This document shows positions 56,026 through 64,000 of a DNA stretch of 64,000 nucleotides, in pieces. Position 1 is the stretch's first letter. Each line of letters starts with the position of its first letter. The translations under genes were made by a program, and so were the position numbers. Source of the DNA: Herminiimonas sp. (GTDB taxonomy: Bacteria; Pseudomonadota; Gammaproteobacteria; Burkholderiales; Burkholderiaceae); contig NZ_JAURVN010000010.1 in assembly GCF_030655415.1 (NCBI RefSeq), positions 92,526 through 156,525 of the forward strand, given 5' to 3'. The notes below the pieces were generated by a model that ran no database searches, had not been told where the DNA came from, and worked only from the letters and a program-made list of their open reading frames with translations.

Positions 56026-57954
56026 ATGGCCGCATCCGAACAAAAAAATCCAGAAAAGCAAACCCTGGGCTTTCAAGCCGAAGTAAAACAATTGCTGCAA
56101 CTGATGATTCATTCCTTGTATTCCAACAAGGAAATTTTCCTTCGTGAGTTGATCTCCAATGCATCCGATGCTGCCGACAAACTGCGCTTCGAAGCAATCG
56201 ACAACAGCGCATTGTTCGAGAACGATCCTGAACTGAAAATCACGGTCAGCTTCGACAAGGAAAAACGCACCATCACCATCAGCGACAACGGCATCGGCAT
56301 GTCGCGCGAAGATGCGATCGAACATCTGGGCACTATCGCCAAATCCGGCACCAAGGAATTTTTCTCGCGTCTCTCCGGCGACCAGCAAAAAGATGCAGCA
56401 CTGATTGGTCAATTCGGCGTCGGCTTCTATTCCGGTTTCATCATCGCGGATCGCATTACTGTCGAAACACGTCGCGCCGGTTCACCAGCCAATGAAGGCG
56501 TGCGTTGGGAATCAGAAGGCGCAGGCGACTTCACGGTTGAAGCGATCGACAAAGCGACACGCGGCTCCGACATCATCCTGCACTTGCGCGAAGGCGAAGA
56601 CGAATTCCTGTCCTCATGGAAATTGAAATCCATCATCCGCAAATATTCCGACCATATCTCGCTGCCTATCATGATGGCGAAAGAAGAGTGGGACGAAGAG
56701 AAAAAAGCAACCGTTACCCGTGACGAGCTGGAAACCATCAATCAAGCCAGCGCCTTGTGGGCACGCAACAAGAGCGACATCACACCTGAGCAATACGTCG
56801 AATTTTACAAACACGTCTCGCATGACTTCGGCGAACCGCTGACCTACACGCACAACCGCGTCGAAGGTCGCAGCGAATACACGCAACTGCTGTACATCCC
56901 ATCGCAAGCACCATTCGATCTGTGGGATCGCAACAAGCGCGGTGGTATCAAACTGTACGTCAAACGTGTCTTCATCATGGACGACGCTGAACAATTGATG
57001 CCGGTGTATTTGCGCTTCGTTAAAGGCGTGATTGATTCTGCTGATCTGCCACTGAACGTCTCGCGTGAAATTTTGCAAGAGTCGCGTGACGTCAAAGTGA
57101 TACGCGAAGGTTCAACCAAACGCGTGCTGTCTATGCTGGAAGAACTCGCCAACAGCGACGAGCAAGCGGACAAAGATAAATACGTCACGTTCTGGAATGC
57201 CTTCGGCCAAGTCTTGAAAGAAGGCATAGGCGAAGACGCGACCAACAAGGAACGCGTCGCCAAACTGCTGCGCTTTGCGTCGACCACTGGCGACAGCGAT
57301 GCGCAAACCGTGTCGTTCGCTGATTACGTCTCGCGCATGAAAGAAGGCCAAACCAAGATTTTCTACGCGACCGGCGAGTCATACAACGCTGCGAAGAACA
57401 GCCCACATCTGGAAATCTTCCGCAAGAAAGGCATCGAAGTTTTGTTGCTGACAGATCGCGTTGATGAATGGATGTTGTCCTACCTCGAAGAATTCGAAGG
57501 CAAGGAACTCGCATCGGTAGCCAAAGGCGATCTCGATCTCGGCCAACTGGAAGACGAAGCAGAGAAAAAGCAGCATCAGGAAACCGAAGACCAATACAAG
57601 GAATTGGTAGGCAAGATGCAAACTGCACTCGCCGACAAAGCGAAAGAAGTGCGCGTCACATTCCGCCTGACCGACTCACCAGCCTGTTTGGTCGCCGACG
57701 AAAACGAATTGTCCGGCAACCTGCTGCGCATGTTGAAAGCGGCTGGTCAAAATGCACCTGATGCAAAACCAATTCTGGAAATCAATCCGGATCATCCGTT
57801 GGTACAACGCTTGAAATATGAAACAGCGAAGTTCGACGATTGGTCGAATATTCTGTTTGATCAAGCCTTGTTGGCAGAAGGCGGCAATTTGAATGATCCT
57901 GCTGGATTTGTTAAGCGTTTGAACGAGATGTTATTGGGCTTGGCTGGAAAATAA
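56026..57954 (+). CDS. htpG: Hsp90-family chaperone HtpG
   Basis: 642 residues from ATG 56026 with GAGGA just upstream. N-terminal ATPase: [34 protein letters not shown]; the middle and C-terminal dimer domains follow. It folds client proteins in the cytoplasm under stress. No intermediate charged linker, as in bacterial HtpG. TTTGAAAG at 55894 resembles part of a heat-shock -35 but no matching -10 is evident. Confidence 0.97.
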   Translation: MAASEQKNPEKQTLGFQAEVKQLLQLMIHSLYSNKEIFLRELISNASDAADKLRFEAIDNSALFENDPELKITVSFDKEKRTITISDNGIGMSREDAIEHLGTIAKSGTKEFFSRLSGDQQKDAALIGQFGVGFYSGFIIADRITVETRRAGSPANEGVRWESEGAGDFTVEAIDKATRGSDIILHLREGEDEFLSSWKLKSIIRKYSDHISLPIMMAKEEWDEEKKATVTRDELETINQASALWARNKSDITPEQYVEFYKHVSHDFGEPLTYTHNRVEGRSEYTQLLYIPSQAPFDLWDRNKRGGIKLYVKRVFIMDDAEQLMPVYLRFVKGVIDSADLPLNVSREILQESRDVKVIREGSTKRVLSMLEELANSDEQADKDKYVTFWNAFGQVLKEGIGEDATNKERVAKLLRFASTTGDSDAQTVSFADYVSRMKEGQTKIFYATGESYNAAKNSPHLEIFRKKGIEVLLLTDRVDEWMLSYLEEFEGKELASVAKGDLDLGQLEDEAEKKQHQETEDQYKELVGKMQTALADKAKEVRVTFRLTDSPACLVADENELSGNLLRMLKAAGQNAPDAKPILEINPDHPLVQRLKYETAKFDDWSNILFDQALLAEGGNLNDPAGFVKRLNEMLLGLAGK

Positions 57955-57976
57955 TTTTTCCTTGCCATGTTCAAAT

Positions 57977-58009
57977 AAAAAGCCACGCTAGCAATAGCGT
58001 GGCTTTTTT
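57977..58009 (+). terminator. rho-independent terminator of htpG
   Basis: AAAAAGCCACGCTA-GCAA-TAGCGTGGCTTTTTT, 22 bases after the stop. Confidence 0.94.
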
Positions 58010-58095
58010 CATTGAGGATAAAGTTTTACTCAGGAACCAAATCGGCAAAGCATCACTCTAGAAAGCGGCCAATTGATTTTTTCCTGAGGATTATT

Positions 58096-59106
58096 ATGCG
58101 TACACGACTGACTCGCTTTCTTTCCATTGCTATCCTGAGTGCGAGCTTACCCGCTATTGCGTGGTCACAGGAAGGACCATCCTATGGCGCAGAGTTGCAG
58201 GGCTTCGACTATCCATACCCAGTGAAAAGTTATGCCTTTACTTCTCAAGGTAAAGATCTGCATATGCGTTACATGGATGTGGCGTCAGCCAAGCCGAATG
58301 GGCGCACCGTGGTACTCATGCATGGCAAGAATTTTTGTGCGGCGACATGGGAAGGTACGATCAAGGCATTGACTAACGAGGGCTATCGCGTCATTGCAGC
58401 GGACCAGATTGGCTTTTGCAAATCGACCAAGCCTGATCACTATCAGTACAGCTTCCATCAACTCGCTACCAACACACACGCCCTGCTGGAAAGCTTGGGC
58501 ATCAAGCGCGTCACAGTGATGGGCCATTCGATGGGCGGCATGTTGGCGACACGTTATGCCTTGCTGTATCCGCAGCAAACAGAGCAGTTAGTGATGGTTA
58601 ATCCTATCGGTTTGGAAGACTGGAAAACGCTAGGCGTACCGTATCGAACAGTCGATCAATGGTATGAAAACGAACTCAAGACGAATGCAAAAGGCATACG
58701 CAGCTATCAGCAAAATACCTATTACGCCGGGCAGTGGAAATCTGAGTTTGATCGTTGGGTCAACATGCAAGCGGGCATGTATAAGGGCGACGGTAAAAAC
58801 ATCGTGGCGTGGAATTCGGCGCTGACTTACGAGATGGTTTACACGCAACCAGTGGTCTATGAATTTCCTACCTTGAAGGTACCCACTCTGCTGCTGATAG
58901 GGACGCGAGACAACACGGCGATAGGAAAAAATCTCGCGCCGCCGGAGCAACGTGAAAAACTGGGTAACTATGCGGTGCTAGGCAAGCAGGCAGCGAAGGC
59001 GATACCGAATGCGACACTGCTTGAGTTTGATGACCTCGGCCACTCGCCACAAATCCAGCAGCCAGAACGTTTTCATGCAGCGTTGATGCAAGGTCTGCTG
59101 AAATAA
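58096..59106 (+). CDS. secreted alpha/beta hydrolase
   Basis: 336 residues from ATG 58096 (GAGGA upstream; signal peptide LTRFLSIAILSASLPAIAWS). Alpha/beta hydrolase motif VMGHSMGGM with Ser near 163, oxyanion block VVLMHGKNFCAATWEG, and a late His in DDLGHSPQ. It belongs to the epoxide-hydrolase/haloalkane-like branch; substrate unknown. Periplasmic. Single gene after htpG's terminator. Confidence 0.88.
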   Translation: MRTRLTRFLSIAILSASLPAIAWSQEGPSYGAELQGFDYPYPVKSYAFTSQGKDLHMRYMDVASAKPNGRTVVLMHGKNFCAATWEGTIKALTNEGYRVIAADQIGFCKSTKPDHYQYSFHQLATNTHALLESLGIKRVTVMGHSMGGMLATRYALLYPQQTEQLVMVNPIGLEDWKTLGVPYRTVDQWYENELKTNAKGIRSYQQNTYYAGQWKSEFDRWVNMQAGMYKGDGKNIVAWNSALTYEMVYTQPVVYEFPTLKVPTLLLIGTRDNTAIGKNLAPPEQREKLGNYAVLGKQAAKAIPNATLLEFDDLGHSPQIQQPERFHAALMQGLLK

Positions 59107-59112
59107 AATAAT

Positions 59113-59150
59113 GGGGCGGGCAATACTTCACTAAAGGTGAAGCCTGCCCC
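59113..59150 (+). other. large GC-rich hairpin after hydrolase gene
   Basis: Arms GGGGCGGGC and GCCTGCCCC (one mismatch) enclose a second stem CTTCAC-TAAA-GTGAAG. No T-run, so not a standard intrinsic terminator; may act as an mRNA end stabiliser or a terminator of another kind. The dehydrogenase gene ends 49 bases away, on the other strand. Confidence 0.55.
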
Positions 59151-59198
59151 CACCTGCCCTACTCGTTGTTGGATGCCCATCCACGTCAATCAAACCAA

Positions 59199-62100
59199 CT
59201 AACGGCCCAATGACATCGCCAAGACACGCGCTACATGCAATGCATTTTGCTGCGTACCGTCTGCGATCTGATGGCGGCAACTAGTGCCATCGGCGACGAA
59301 GATCGTTCCAGCTTCGGCTTCGCGTATTGCAGGGAACAATGACAACTCACCCATTGCCTGTGACGCATCATAGTGCTCGGCTTCATAACCAAAACTGCCA
59401 GCCATGCCGCAACATGAGGATTCGATCAAAGCGACATCGAGTTCAGGAATCCACTTCAAAACTGCTTGCACAGGACGTACTGCATCAAACGCTTTTTGGT
59501 GACAGTGACCATGCAACGAGGCCTTGTTTGATGTTAGTGGTTTGAGATCCAGAAGCGCGAGATCGATTCTTCCCGCTGTCTGTTCCTTGACCAAAAATTC
59601 CTCGAACAGGAAAGCGGATGTCGCGAGTTTTTTCGCTTCATCGCCATAGCCGTAGCTTAAAAATTCATCGCGCAGTGACAGCAAGCACGAAGGCTCCAGG
59701 CCGACCACCGCAACGCCACGATTGACGAAAGGCATCAACGCATCAAGAGTACGACGCGCTTCTTTTTTCGCTTCTTCCACCAGGCCGGCAGAAAGAAAGG
59801 TACGACCGCAACAGAGTGGGCGTTCATTCGCCTTGATGTTCAAGTGCACGGTATAGCCAGCAGCTTGTAGCACTGCTTGCGCGGCTACGGCGTTCTCCGG
59901 CTCCATGTAATTGTTGAAGGTGTCGACGAAGAGCAGTACTTCTTTTCCGCCTTCGCCTGTCGCTTCATTTTGCTGCGACAGAAACGAAGTTTTGAATTTT
60001 GGAAAAGCGCGTTGCGGTGCGAGACCGACGAATTTCTTCACCCAACCCGCGACCCAAGGCAAGCGCTCACCTGCCGCAAGCAAGCCACCGATACGGCTGG
60101 CGTATGGCGCATAACGCGGCATGAAGGCCACCATGCGATCACGCAAGGTGCTGCCGTGTCGATCGGCCCAAGCCGCACGTGCTTCTATCTTGACTTTCGC
60201 CATGTCGACGCCGGTTGGGCAATCGCGTTTGCAGCCTTTGCATGAGACACACAGATCCAGCACTTCTTTCACTTCCGCACTGGCCAAACCATCGTCGCCC
60301 AACTGGCCCGAAATCGCCAGCCGCAAGGTATTGGCGCGGCCACGTGTGACGTGGCGTTCATCTTTGTTGATGCGATAACTCGGGCACATGGTGCCGGCGT
60401 CGAACTTGCGGCAATGACCGTTGTTGTTGCACATCTCGACTGCCTTGGCCAATCCGCCGGTGCGATCATCGCCAGTGCCGGGTGCGGTTTCCAATCCGCT
60501 GGCCGGATCGCGCGTAACGTTCCACGCGGACCAATCCATTTTGGTTTCTATAGGTAGTTCGCGATAACCCGGAGCGAAACGGAAATTGCTCTTGTCGTCC
60601 ATCTTCGGCGGACGCACGATCTTGTCGGGATTGAATCGATTGTCTGGATCGAACAGGTCCTTGATTTCGCTGAAGGCCTGATTCAGTTTTGGGCCGTATT
60701 GCCATGCCACCCATTCGCCGCGGCACAAGCCATCGCCATGCTCGCCCGAATACGCACCTTTGTATTCACGCACCAATGCCGATGCTTCTTCCGCAATCGC
60801 GCGCATGTCGGCTGCGCCATTGCGTCGCATATCGAGTATTGGACGCACGTGCAAGGTACCGACACTGGCGTGCGCGTACCAGGTACCTTCAGTTTGATAT
60901 TTGTGGAAAACCTCGGTCAGGCGTTCGGTATATTCCGCCAGATGCACCAGCGGCACCGCGCAATCTTCAATAAAGGAAACTGGTTTGCCATCGCCCTTCA
61001 TGCTCATCATGATGTTGAGGCCGGCCTTGCGCACATCCCACAATGCTTTTTGTTCGTTGGCATCGACCATGTTCGTCACAGATCCGGGCAAGCCGAGATC
61101 GCTCATCAAATCAGATAATGCAGACAGTCTTTCAACCAACTCTGCTTTGCTGTCACCGGCAAATTCAACCAGCAGAATTGCCTGCGGTTGACCGACTAAT
61201 GCTTTTTCGATGACAGGTCTGAATGCAGGATTGCTGAGCGACAGATCGATCATCGTGCGATCCACCAATTCAACCGCGGTAGGCGTGAGCTTGACGATGT
61301 GTTGCGTCATGTCCATCGCCTGATAGAAGGTCGGGAAATTAATTACGCCGAGAACTTTAGCCGCAGGTAAAGGTGCGAGCTTCAGCGTGATCTGGCGGCT
61401 GTAGGCGAGCGTGCCTTCTGAACCGACCAGTATGTGTGCGAGATTGGCGCTGCCGTCGTCGGTATAGGCAAGTGGATTCTGGCAATCGAATAGATCGATG
61501 TTGTAGCCGGCAACGCGGCGTAAAACTTTAGGTACACGTTCGATGATTTCGTCGCGTTCGCGTGTGGCAATCTGCTGCAAACCCTGCACGATTTGTTGAA
61601 CGCGCGCGTTCTGCGCCATGTTTTCCAAGGTTTCGAAACGGGCTTGCGTGCCATCTGCGAGTACTGCATCAATGCCGCGCACGTTGTGCACCATGTTGCC
61701 GTATTCGATGGAACGAGATCCGCAAGAATTGTTGCCCGTCATGCCGCCTATAGTGCACTGCGCGGCTGTCGATACGTCTACAGGAAACCACAAGCCATGT
61801 GGTTTGAGCCATGCGTTCAGATGATCGAGAACCATGCCGGGTTCGACCGTGATGCTCAGTTTTTCTTTGTCAAAATCGATAACCTTATTCAGCCATTTGC
61901 TGTTATCGATGACCAACGCTTCGCCTACCGTTTGCCCGCACTGACTAGTACCGCCACCGCGCGCGAGTATCGGTGTTTTTTCTGAACGTGCAATGGCCAG
62001 ACAAGTCAGCAGATCGTCTTGATCACGCGGAACGACGACACCGACAGGCATAATTTGATAGATCGATGCATCCGTTGCATAACGACCGCGGTCAGCCTGA

Positions 62101-62210
62101 CTAAACAACACATCGCCACGCAATTCTTTGTGTAGCAATCTGGCCAATGGGCTAGCTGAAGACAAGCCGATAGTATTAGCTGGAGCAAAATGGAGTGGCT
62201 TGACGAGCAT
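59199..62210 (-). CDS. fused FAD-linked oxidase and Fe-S (CCG domain) dehydrogenase
   Basis: 1003 residues from ATG 62210 (AAGGAAA upstream). Domains: FAD-binding (about 50-280, ARGGGTSQCGQTVGEA, GNNSCGSRSIEYG), FAD-linked oxidase C-terminal (~290-560), a 4Fe-4S part (CVSCKGCKRDCPTGVD with an upstream CNNNGHCRKFD), and two CCG domains (CCGRTFLSAG, SSCCGMAGSFG). The layout matches D-lactate/D-2-hydroxyglutarate-type respiratory dehydrogenases with the GlcF-like unit fused on. Electrons likely go to quinone. Next to a serine-glyoxylate aminotransferase, which suggests a 2-hydroxyacid substrate such as glycolate or D-lactate. Confidence 0.88.
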   Translation of the reverse strand: MLVKPLHFAPANTIGLSSASPLARLLHKELRGDVLFSQADRGRYATDASIYQIMPVGVVVPRDQDDLLTCLAIARSEKTPILARGGGTSQCGQTVGEALVIDNSKWLNKVIDFDKEKLSITVEPGMVLDHLNAWLKPHGLWFPVDVSTAAQCTIGGMTGNNSCGSRSIEYGNMVHNVRGIDAVLADGTQARFETLENMAQNARVQQIVQGLQQIATRERDEIIERVPKVLRRVAGYNIDLFDCQNPLAYTDDGSANLAHILVGSEGTLAYSRQITLKLAPLPAAKVLGVINFPTFYQAMDMTQHIVKLTPTAVELVDRTMIDLSLSNPAFRPVIEKALVGQPQAILLVEFAGDSKAELVERLSALSDLMSDLGLPGSVTNMVDANEQKALWDVRKAGLNIMMSMKGDGKPVSFIEDCAVPLVHLAEYTERLTEVFHKYQTEGTWYAHASVGTLHVRPILDMRRNGAADMRAIAEEASALVREYKGAYSGEHGDGLCRGEWVAWQYGPKLNQAFSEIKDLFDPDNRFNPDKIVRPPKMDDKSNFRFAPGYRELPIETKMDWSAWNVTRDPASGLETAPGTGDDRTGGLAKAVEMCNNNGHCRKFDAGTMCPSYRINKDERHVTRGRANTLRLAISGQLGDDGLASAEVKEVLDLCVSCKGCKRDCPTGVDMAKVKIEARAAWADRHGSTLRDRMVAFMPRYAPYASRIGGLLAAGERLPWVAGWVKKFVGLAPQRAFPKFKTSFLSQQNEATGEGGKEVLLFVDTFNNYMEPENAVAAQAVLQAAGYTVHLNIKANERPLCCGRTFLSAGLVEEAKKEARRTLDALMPFVNRGVAVVGLEPSCLLSLRDEFLSYGYGDEAKKLATSAFLFEEFLVKEQTAGRIDLALLDLKPLTSNKASLHGHCHQKAFDAVRPVQAVLKWIPELDVALIESSCCGMAGSFGYEAEHYDASQAMGELSLFPAIREAEAGTIFVADGTSCRHQIADGTQQNALHVARVLAMSLGR

Positions 62211-62315
62211 GGCACTATTTCCTTGTTGAAGCGATCGCAACACTTGAACGCGAACTGAGCACGTTGCTGATTTTGGTCATGAACCTTTTTCAGCAACGCG
62301 TTGCAACACTTCTGA

Positions 62316-63533
62316 TCAAGCCGCGATTTTCAATGCAGGGATTTTTTGTGTAGCCAAATAATCCATCGCTGCAGTGACGCCACTAGCCTTGATCGTGATG
62401 CCGGAAAGCTTCAGTCCCATCTCGACGCCGGCCAAGGTTGCCATCAAGGTCAAGTCGTTTGCTTCACCCAAATGACCGATGCGGAACATGCGACCTTTCA
62501 TCTTGCCGAGACCAGTGCCTAGCGACATATTGAATCGTTCATAAATCGTTTTGCGCACGACGTCGGCGTCTATGCCTTCCGGCGTCATGACGCCAGTCAG
62601 TACTGGCGAGAAAACGTCAGGATCTGCGCACTGCACTTCCAGTCCCCATGCATTGACTGCAATGCGGCAGGCAGCAGCCAAACGTTGATGACGTGCGAAG
62701 GTATTCTCCAAACCTTCATCCAAAATCATCTCTAACGCTTCGGACAAGCCGTAGAGCAAATTGGTATTCGGCGTGTATGGCCAGTAACCGGTTTTGTTCA
62801 TCTCGATGATTTCGTCCCACGCCCAAAATGCGCGCGGCAATTTGGCTGTCTTGCTGGCGGCGATCGCTTTTTTGGAAACCGCATTGAAGCTGATACCAGG
62901 TGGCAGCATCAAACCTTTTTGCGAACCCGATACGGTGACGTCTACGCCCCATTCGTCATGACGATAATCGGCAGATGCCAAGCCGGAAATTGTATCCACC
63001 AGCAGCAATGCTGGATGACCAGCCGCGTCGATGGCTTTGCGTACAGCAGCGATGTTGGATGTGACGCCGGTCGAGGTTTCATTGTGTACAACGCACACTG
63101 CCTTGATGAGATGACCGGTATCGGCGCGCAGACGTGCTTCGATTGCATCGGCTTGAACGCCGCGACGCCAACCTTCTATACCTGGCAGGCCGATGAACTC
63201 AGGCTTGAGGCCGAGTGCTTCTGCCATTTTTTTCCACAGTGTTGCGAAATGTCCTGTCTCGTACATCAGTACCGTATCGCCTGGGCTGAGAGTATTCGCA
63301 AGAGCTGCTTCCCACGCGCCGGTGCCGGACGCTGGATAAATAATGACTGGTTGCGTGGTTTTGAAAATTTTCTGCATGCCTGACAAGACTTTCAAACCGA
63401 GCGCGGCGAATTCCGGACCGCGATGGTCGATGGTCGGATAGCTCATCGCACGCAGGATGCGATCCGGCACTGGGCTAGGCCCTGGGATTTGCAAAAAGTG
63501 ACGGCCTGCTGGATGAAAGTCTAGTTTGATCAT
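62316..63533 (-). CDS. class V aminotransferase (serine-glyoxylate/alanine-glyoxylate type)
   Basis: 405 residues. PLP Lys206 in SGSQKGLMLPPG; cofactor Asp in LLLVDTISGLAS; PASGTGAWEAALANTLS near 67. Closest to serine-glyoxylate aminotransferase (SgaA). It makes glycine and hydroxypyruvate or pyruvate from serine or alanine and glyoxylate. Different from the shorter class V enzyme at 8253. Followed by the fused dehydrogenase (105 bases) on the same strand. Confidence 0.9.
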   Translation of the reverse strand: MIKLDFHPAGRHFLQIPGPSPVPDRILRAMSYPTIDHRGPEFAALGLKVLSGMQKIFKTTQPVIIYPASGTGAWEAALANTLSPGDTVLMYETGHFATLWKKMAEALGLKPEFIGLPGIEGWRRGVQADAIEARLRADTGHLIKAVCVVHNETSTGVTSNIAAVRKAIDAAGHPALLLVDTISGLASADYRHDEWGVDVTVSGSQKGLMLPPGISFNAVSKKAIAASKTAKLPRAFWAWDEIIEMNKTGYWPYTPNTNLLYGLSEALEMILDEGLENTFARHQRLAAACRIAVNAWGLEVQCADPDVFSPVLTGVMTPEGIDADVVRKTIYERFNMSLGTGLGKMKGRMFRIGHLGEANDLTLMATLAGVEMGLKLSGITIKASGVTAAMDYLATQKIPALKIAA

Positions 63534-63567
63534 TTCAATCTCCGTGAATAAATCTAATAATTGGATA

Positions 63568-63577
63568 TTGCATACAA
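63568..63577. promoter_or_regulatory. TTGCATACAA, possible GntR-type operator
   Basis: Matches TTGTATACAA, a palindrome seen at many GntR/FCD-type sites, in nine of ten bases. It lies 35 bases before the aminotransferase start and close to the divergent GntR-family gene. Inference only. Confidence 0.35.
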
Positions 63578-63773
63578 AATACTATAGCAAGCGATTTTTG
63601 ATTAGTAAAGGAATTTGAAGCTTTAATAAAAGCTATTGCTAAAGTAGAGACAAACCTGAAGACCATCCACTCGGCCTCGCCTCCTGAATAGTCAATAAAA
63701 ATGAGGCGCAAGCCTTGCGTCCCAATTTGCATTTTTTGTTGTTGTAGCTATATGAAATACGTTTCAGCAGGCG

Positions 63774-63802
63774 CTGTCATACCGACACAATTCGATTAAA
63801 AT
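63774..63802 (+). promoter_or_regulatory. probable promoter of the GntR-family gene
   Basis: CTGTCA (63774-63779), 17-base spacer, TAAAAT (63797-63802), 24 bases before the start codon. Confidence 0.45.
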
Positions 63803-63826
63803 ATGGCATTACCTTCCGGAATTAGT

Positions 63827-64000
63827 ATGCAAAATACATTCAACATCAACGAACCAACCAATAACGCTCCCGATCTTCCTCGTATGGAGCGGCAGCGATT
63901 GCATGATGTGGTTGTTGAACATTTGCAAAACCTGATCATCGAAGGCGTGTTGGCTCCCGGCACCAAACTCAATGAGCGTGAAGTGTGCGAACGCTTGGGA
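63827..64000 (+). CDS. GntR-family transcriptional regulator, N-terminal part (partial)
   Basis: The first 58 codons are in view. After a ~20-residue head the start of a GntR winged helix reads LQNLIIEGVLAPGTKLNERE with VCERLG, the pattern of GntR/FadR/VanR-type regulators. The rest lies outside the window. It is divergent from the aminotransferase-dehydrogenase operon, which it may control. Effector domain not visible. Confidence 0.85.
   Translation, partial: MQNTFNINEPTNNAPDLPRMERQRLHDVVVEHLQNLIIEGVLAPGTKLNEREVCERLG

Noticed and set aside
63682..63712. Hairpin GAGGCGCAAG-CC-TTGCGTC with a nearby T-run
   Set aside because: It is imperfect, and no gene ends next to it on either strand, so a terminator call is not supported.
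63535..63732. 65-codon open frame on minus strand upstream of the aminotransferase
   Set aside because: No ribosome site, odd composition and it spans the likely promoter region of the GntR-family gene.

Overview
The window is about 64 kb of ordinary, densely packed chromosome from a betaproteobacterium. Gene content and order (ileS-lspA-coaBC-dut, parE-slt-parC, ssuEADCBF, phasin and PhaZ, the Gcr-type membrane protein, DUF1841) fit Burkholderiales, most probably Oxalobacteraceae close to Herminiimonas or Janthinobacterium. This placement is by family recognition, not by a search. I see no tRNA, rRNA, insertion sequence, prophage, CRISPR array or integration scar.

Layout. (1) 1-3.7 kb: end of ileS, lspA, coaBC, dut and an M48-type lipoprotein. 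(2) 3.8-20 kb: a sulfur-acquisition region. A sulfate permease operon cysT-cysW-cysA ends with a CysB-type regulator. A second long minus-strand operon runs sbp-ssuE-ssuA-ssuD-ssuC-ssuB-ssuF and continues into a degenerate EAL-domain protein and a small serine hydrolase. Between the two lie a class V aminotransferase, a 25-residue membrane peptide, a PAS-GAF-GGDEF protein and a cytochrome c. (3) 19-28 kb: dgkA, an IclR regulator, a PBP7-type endopeptidase with a Lys/Thr-rich tail, an EamA exporter, a phasin, a divergent ABC permease/ATPase pair of the ferric-iron type, and a CinA-like protein. (4) 28-38 kb: EI24 protein, FKBP, acyl-CoA-binding protein, PHA-granule-associated protein, a 2-hydroxyacid dehydrogenase, an NhaD-type antiporter, ferredoxin FdxA, the intracellular PHA depolymerase PhaZ, RnfB-nth, a nitroreductase, DUF1841 and two small cytochromes c. 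(5) 38-50 kb: the 721-residue 'Gcr' membrane protein, a MoxR ATPase/VWA pair, a pseudo-receiver protein, parE-lytic transglycosylase-parC and an MBL-fold lipoprotein. (6) 50-64 kb: a LysN-type aminotransferase, a Rid protein, two exporters divergent from a MocR regulator, htpG, a secreted alpha/beta hydrolase, and a fused FAD/Fe-S dehydrogenase with a serine-glyoxylate-type aminotransferase and the start of a GntR regulator.

How parts fit. Sulfate enters through CysTWA, but its binding protein gene sits at the head of the alkanesulfonate operon, so sulfate and sulfonate uptake may share control. Phasin, granule protein, PhaZ and acyl-CoA-binding protein form a loose polyhydroxyalkanoate theme. 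A 9-base element near the phasin promoter recurs with one change upstream of phaZ.

No clearly new defence or mobile system was found. The best leads are the extended ssu operon with an EAL-like protein that has lost its metal ligands, the 25-residue membrane peptide, the palindromic and phased repeats upstream of sbp, the cytochrome pair, the Rid gene and iclR/dgkA, and proteins with replaced key residues (M48 lipoprotein, pseudo-receiver, VWA).
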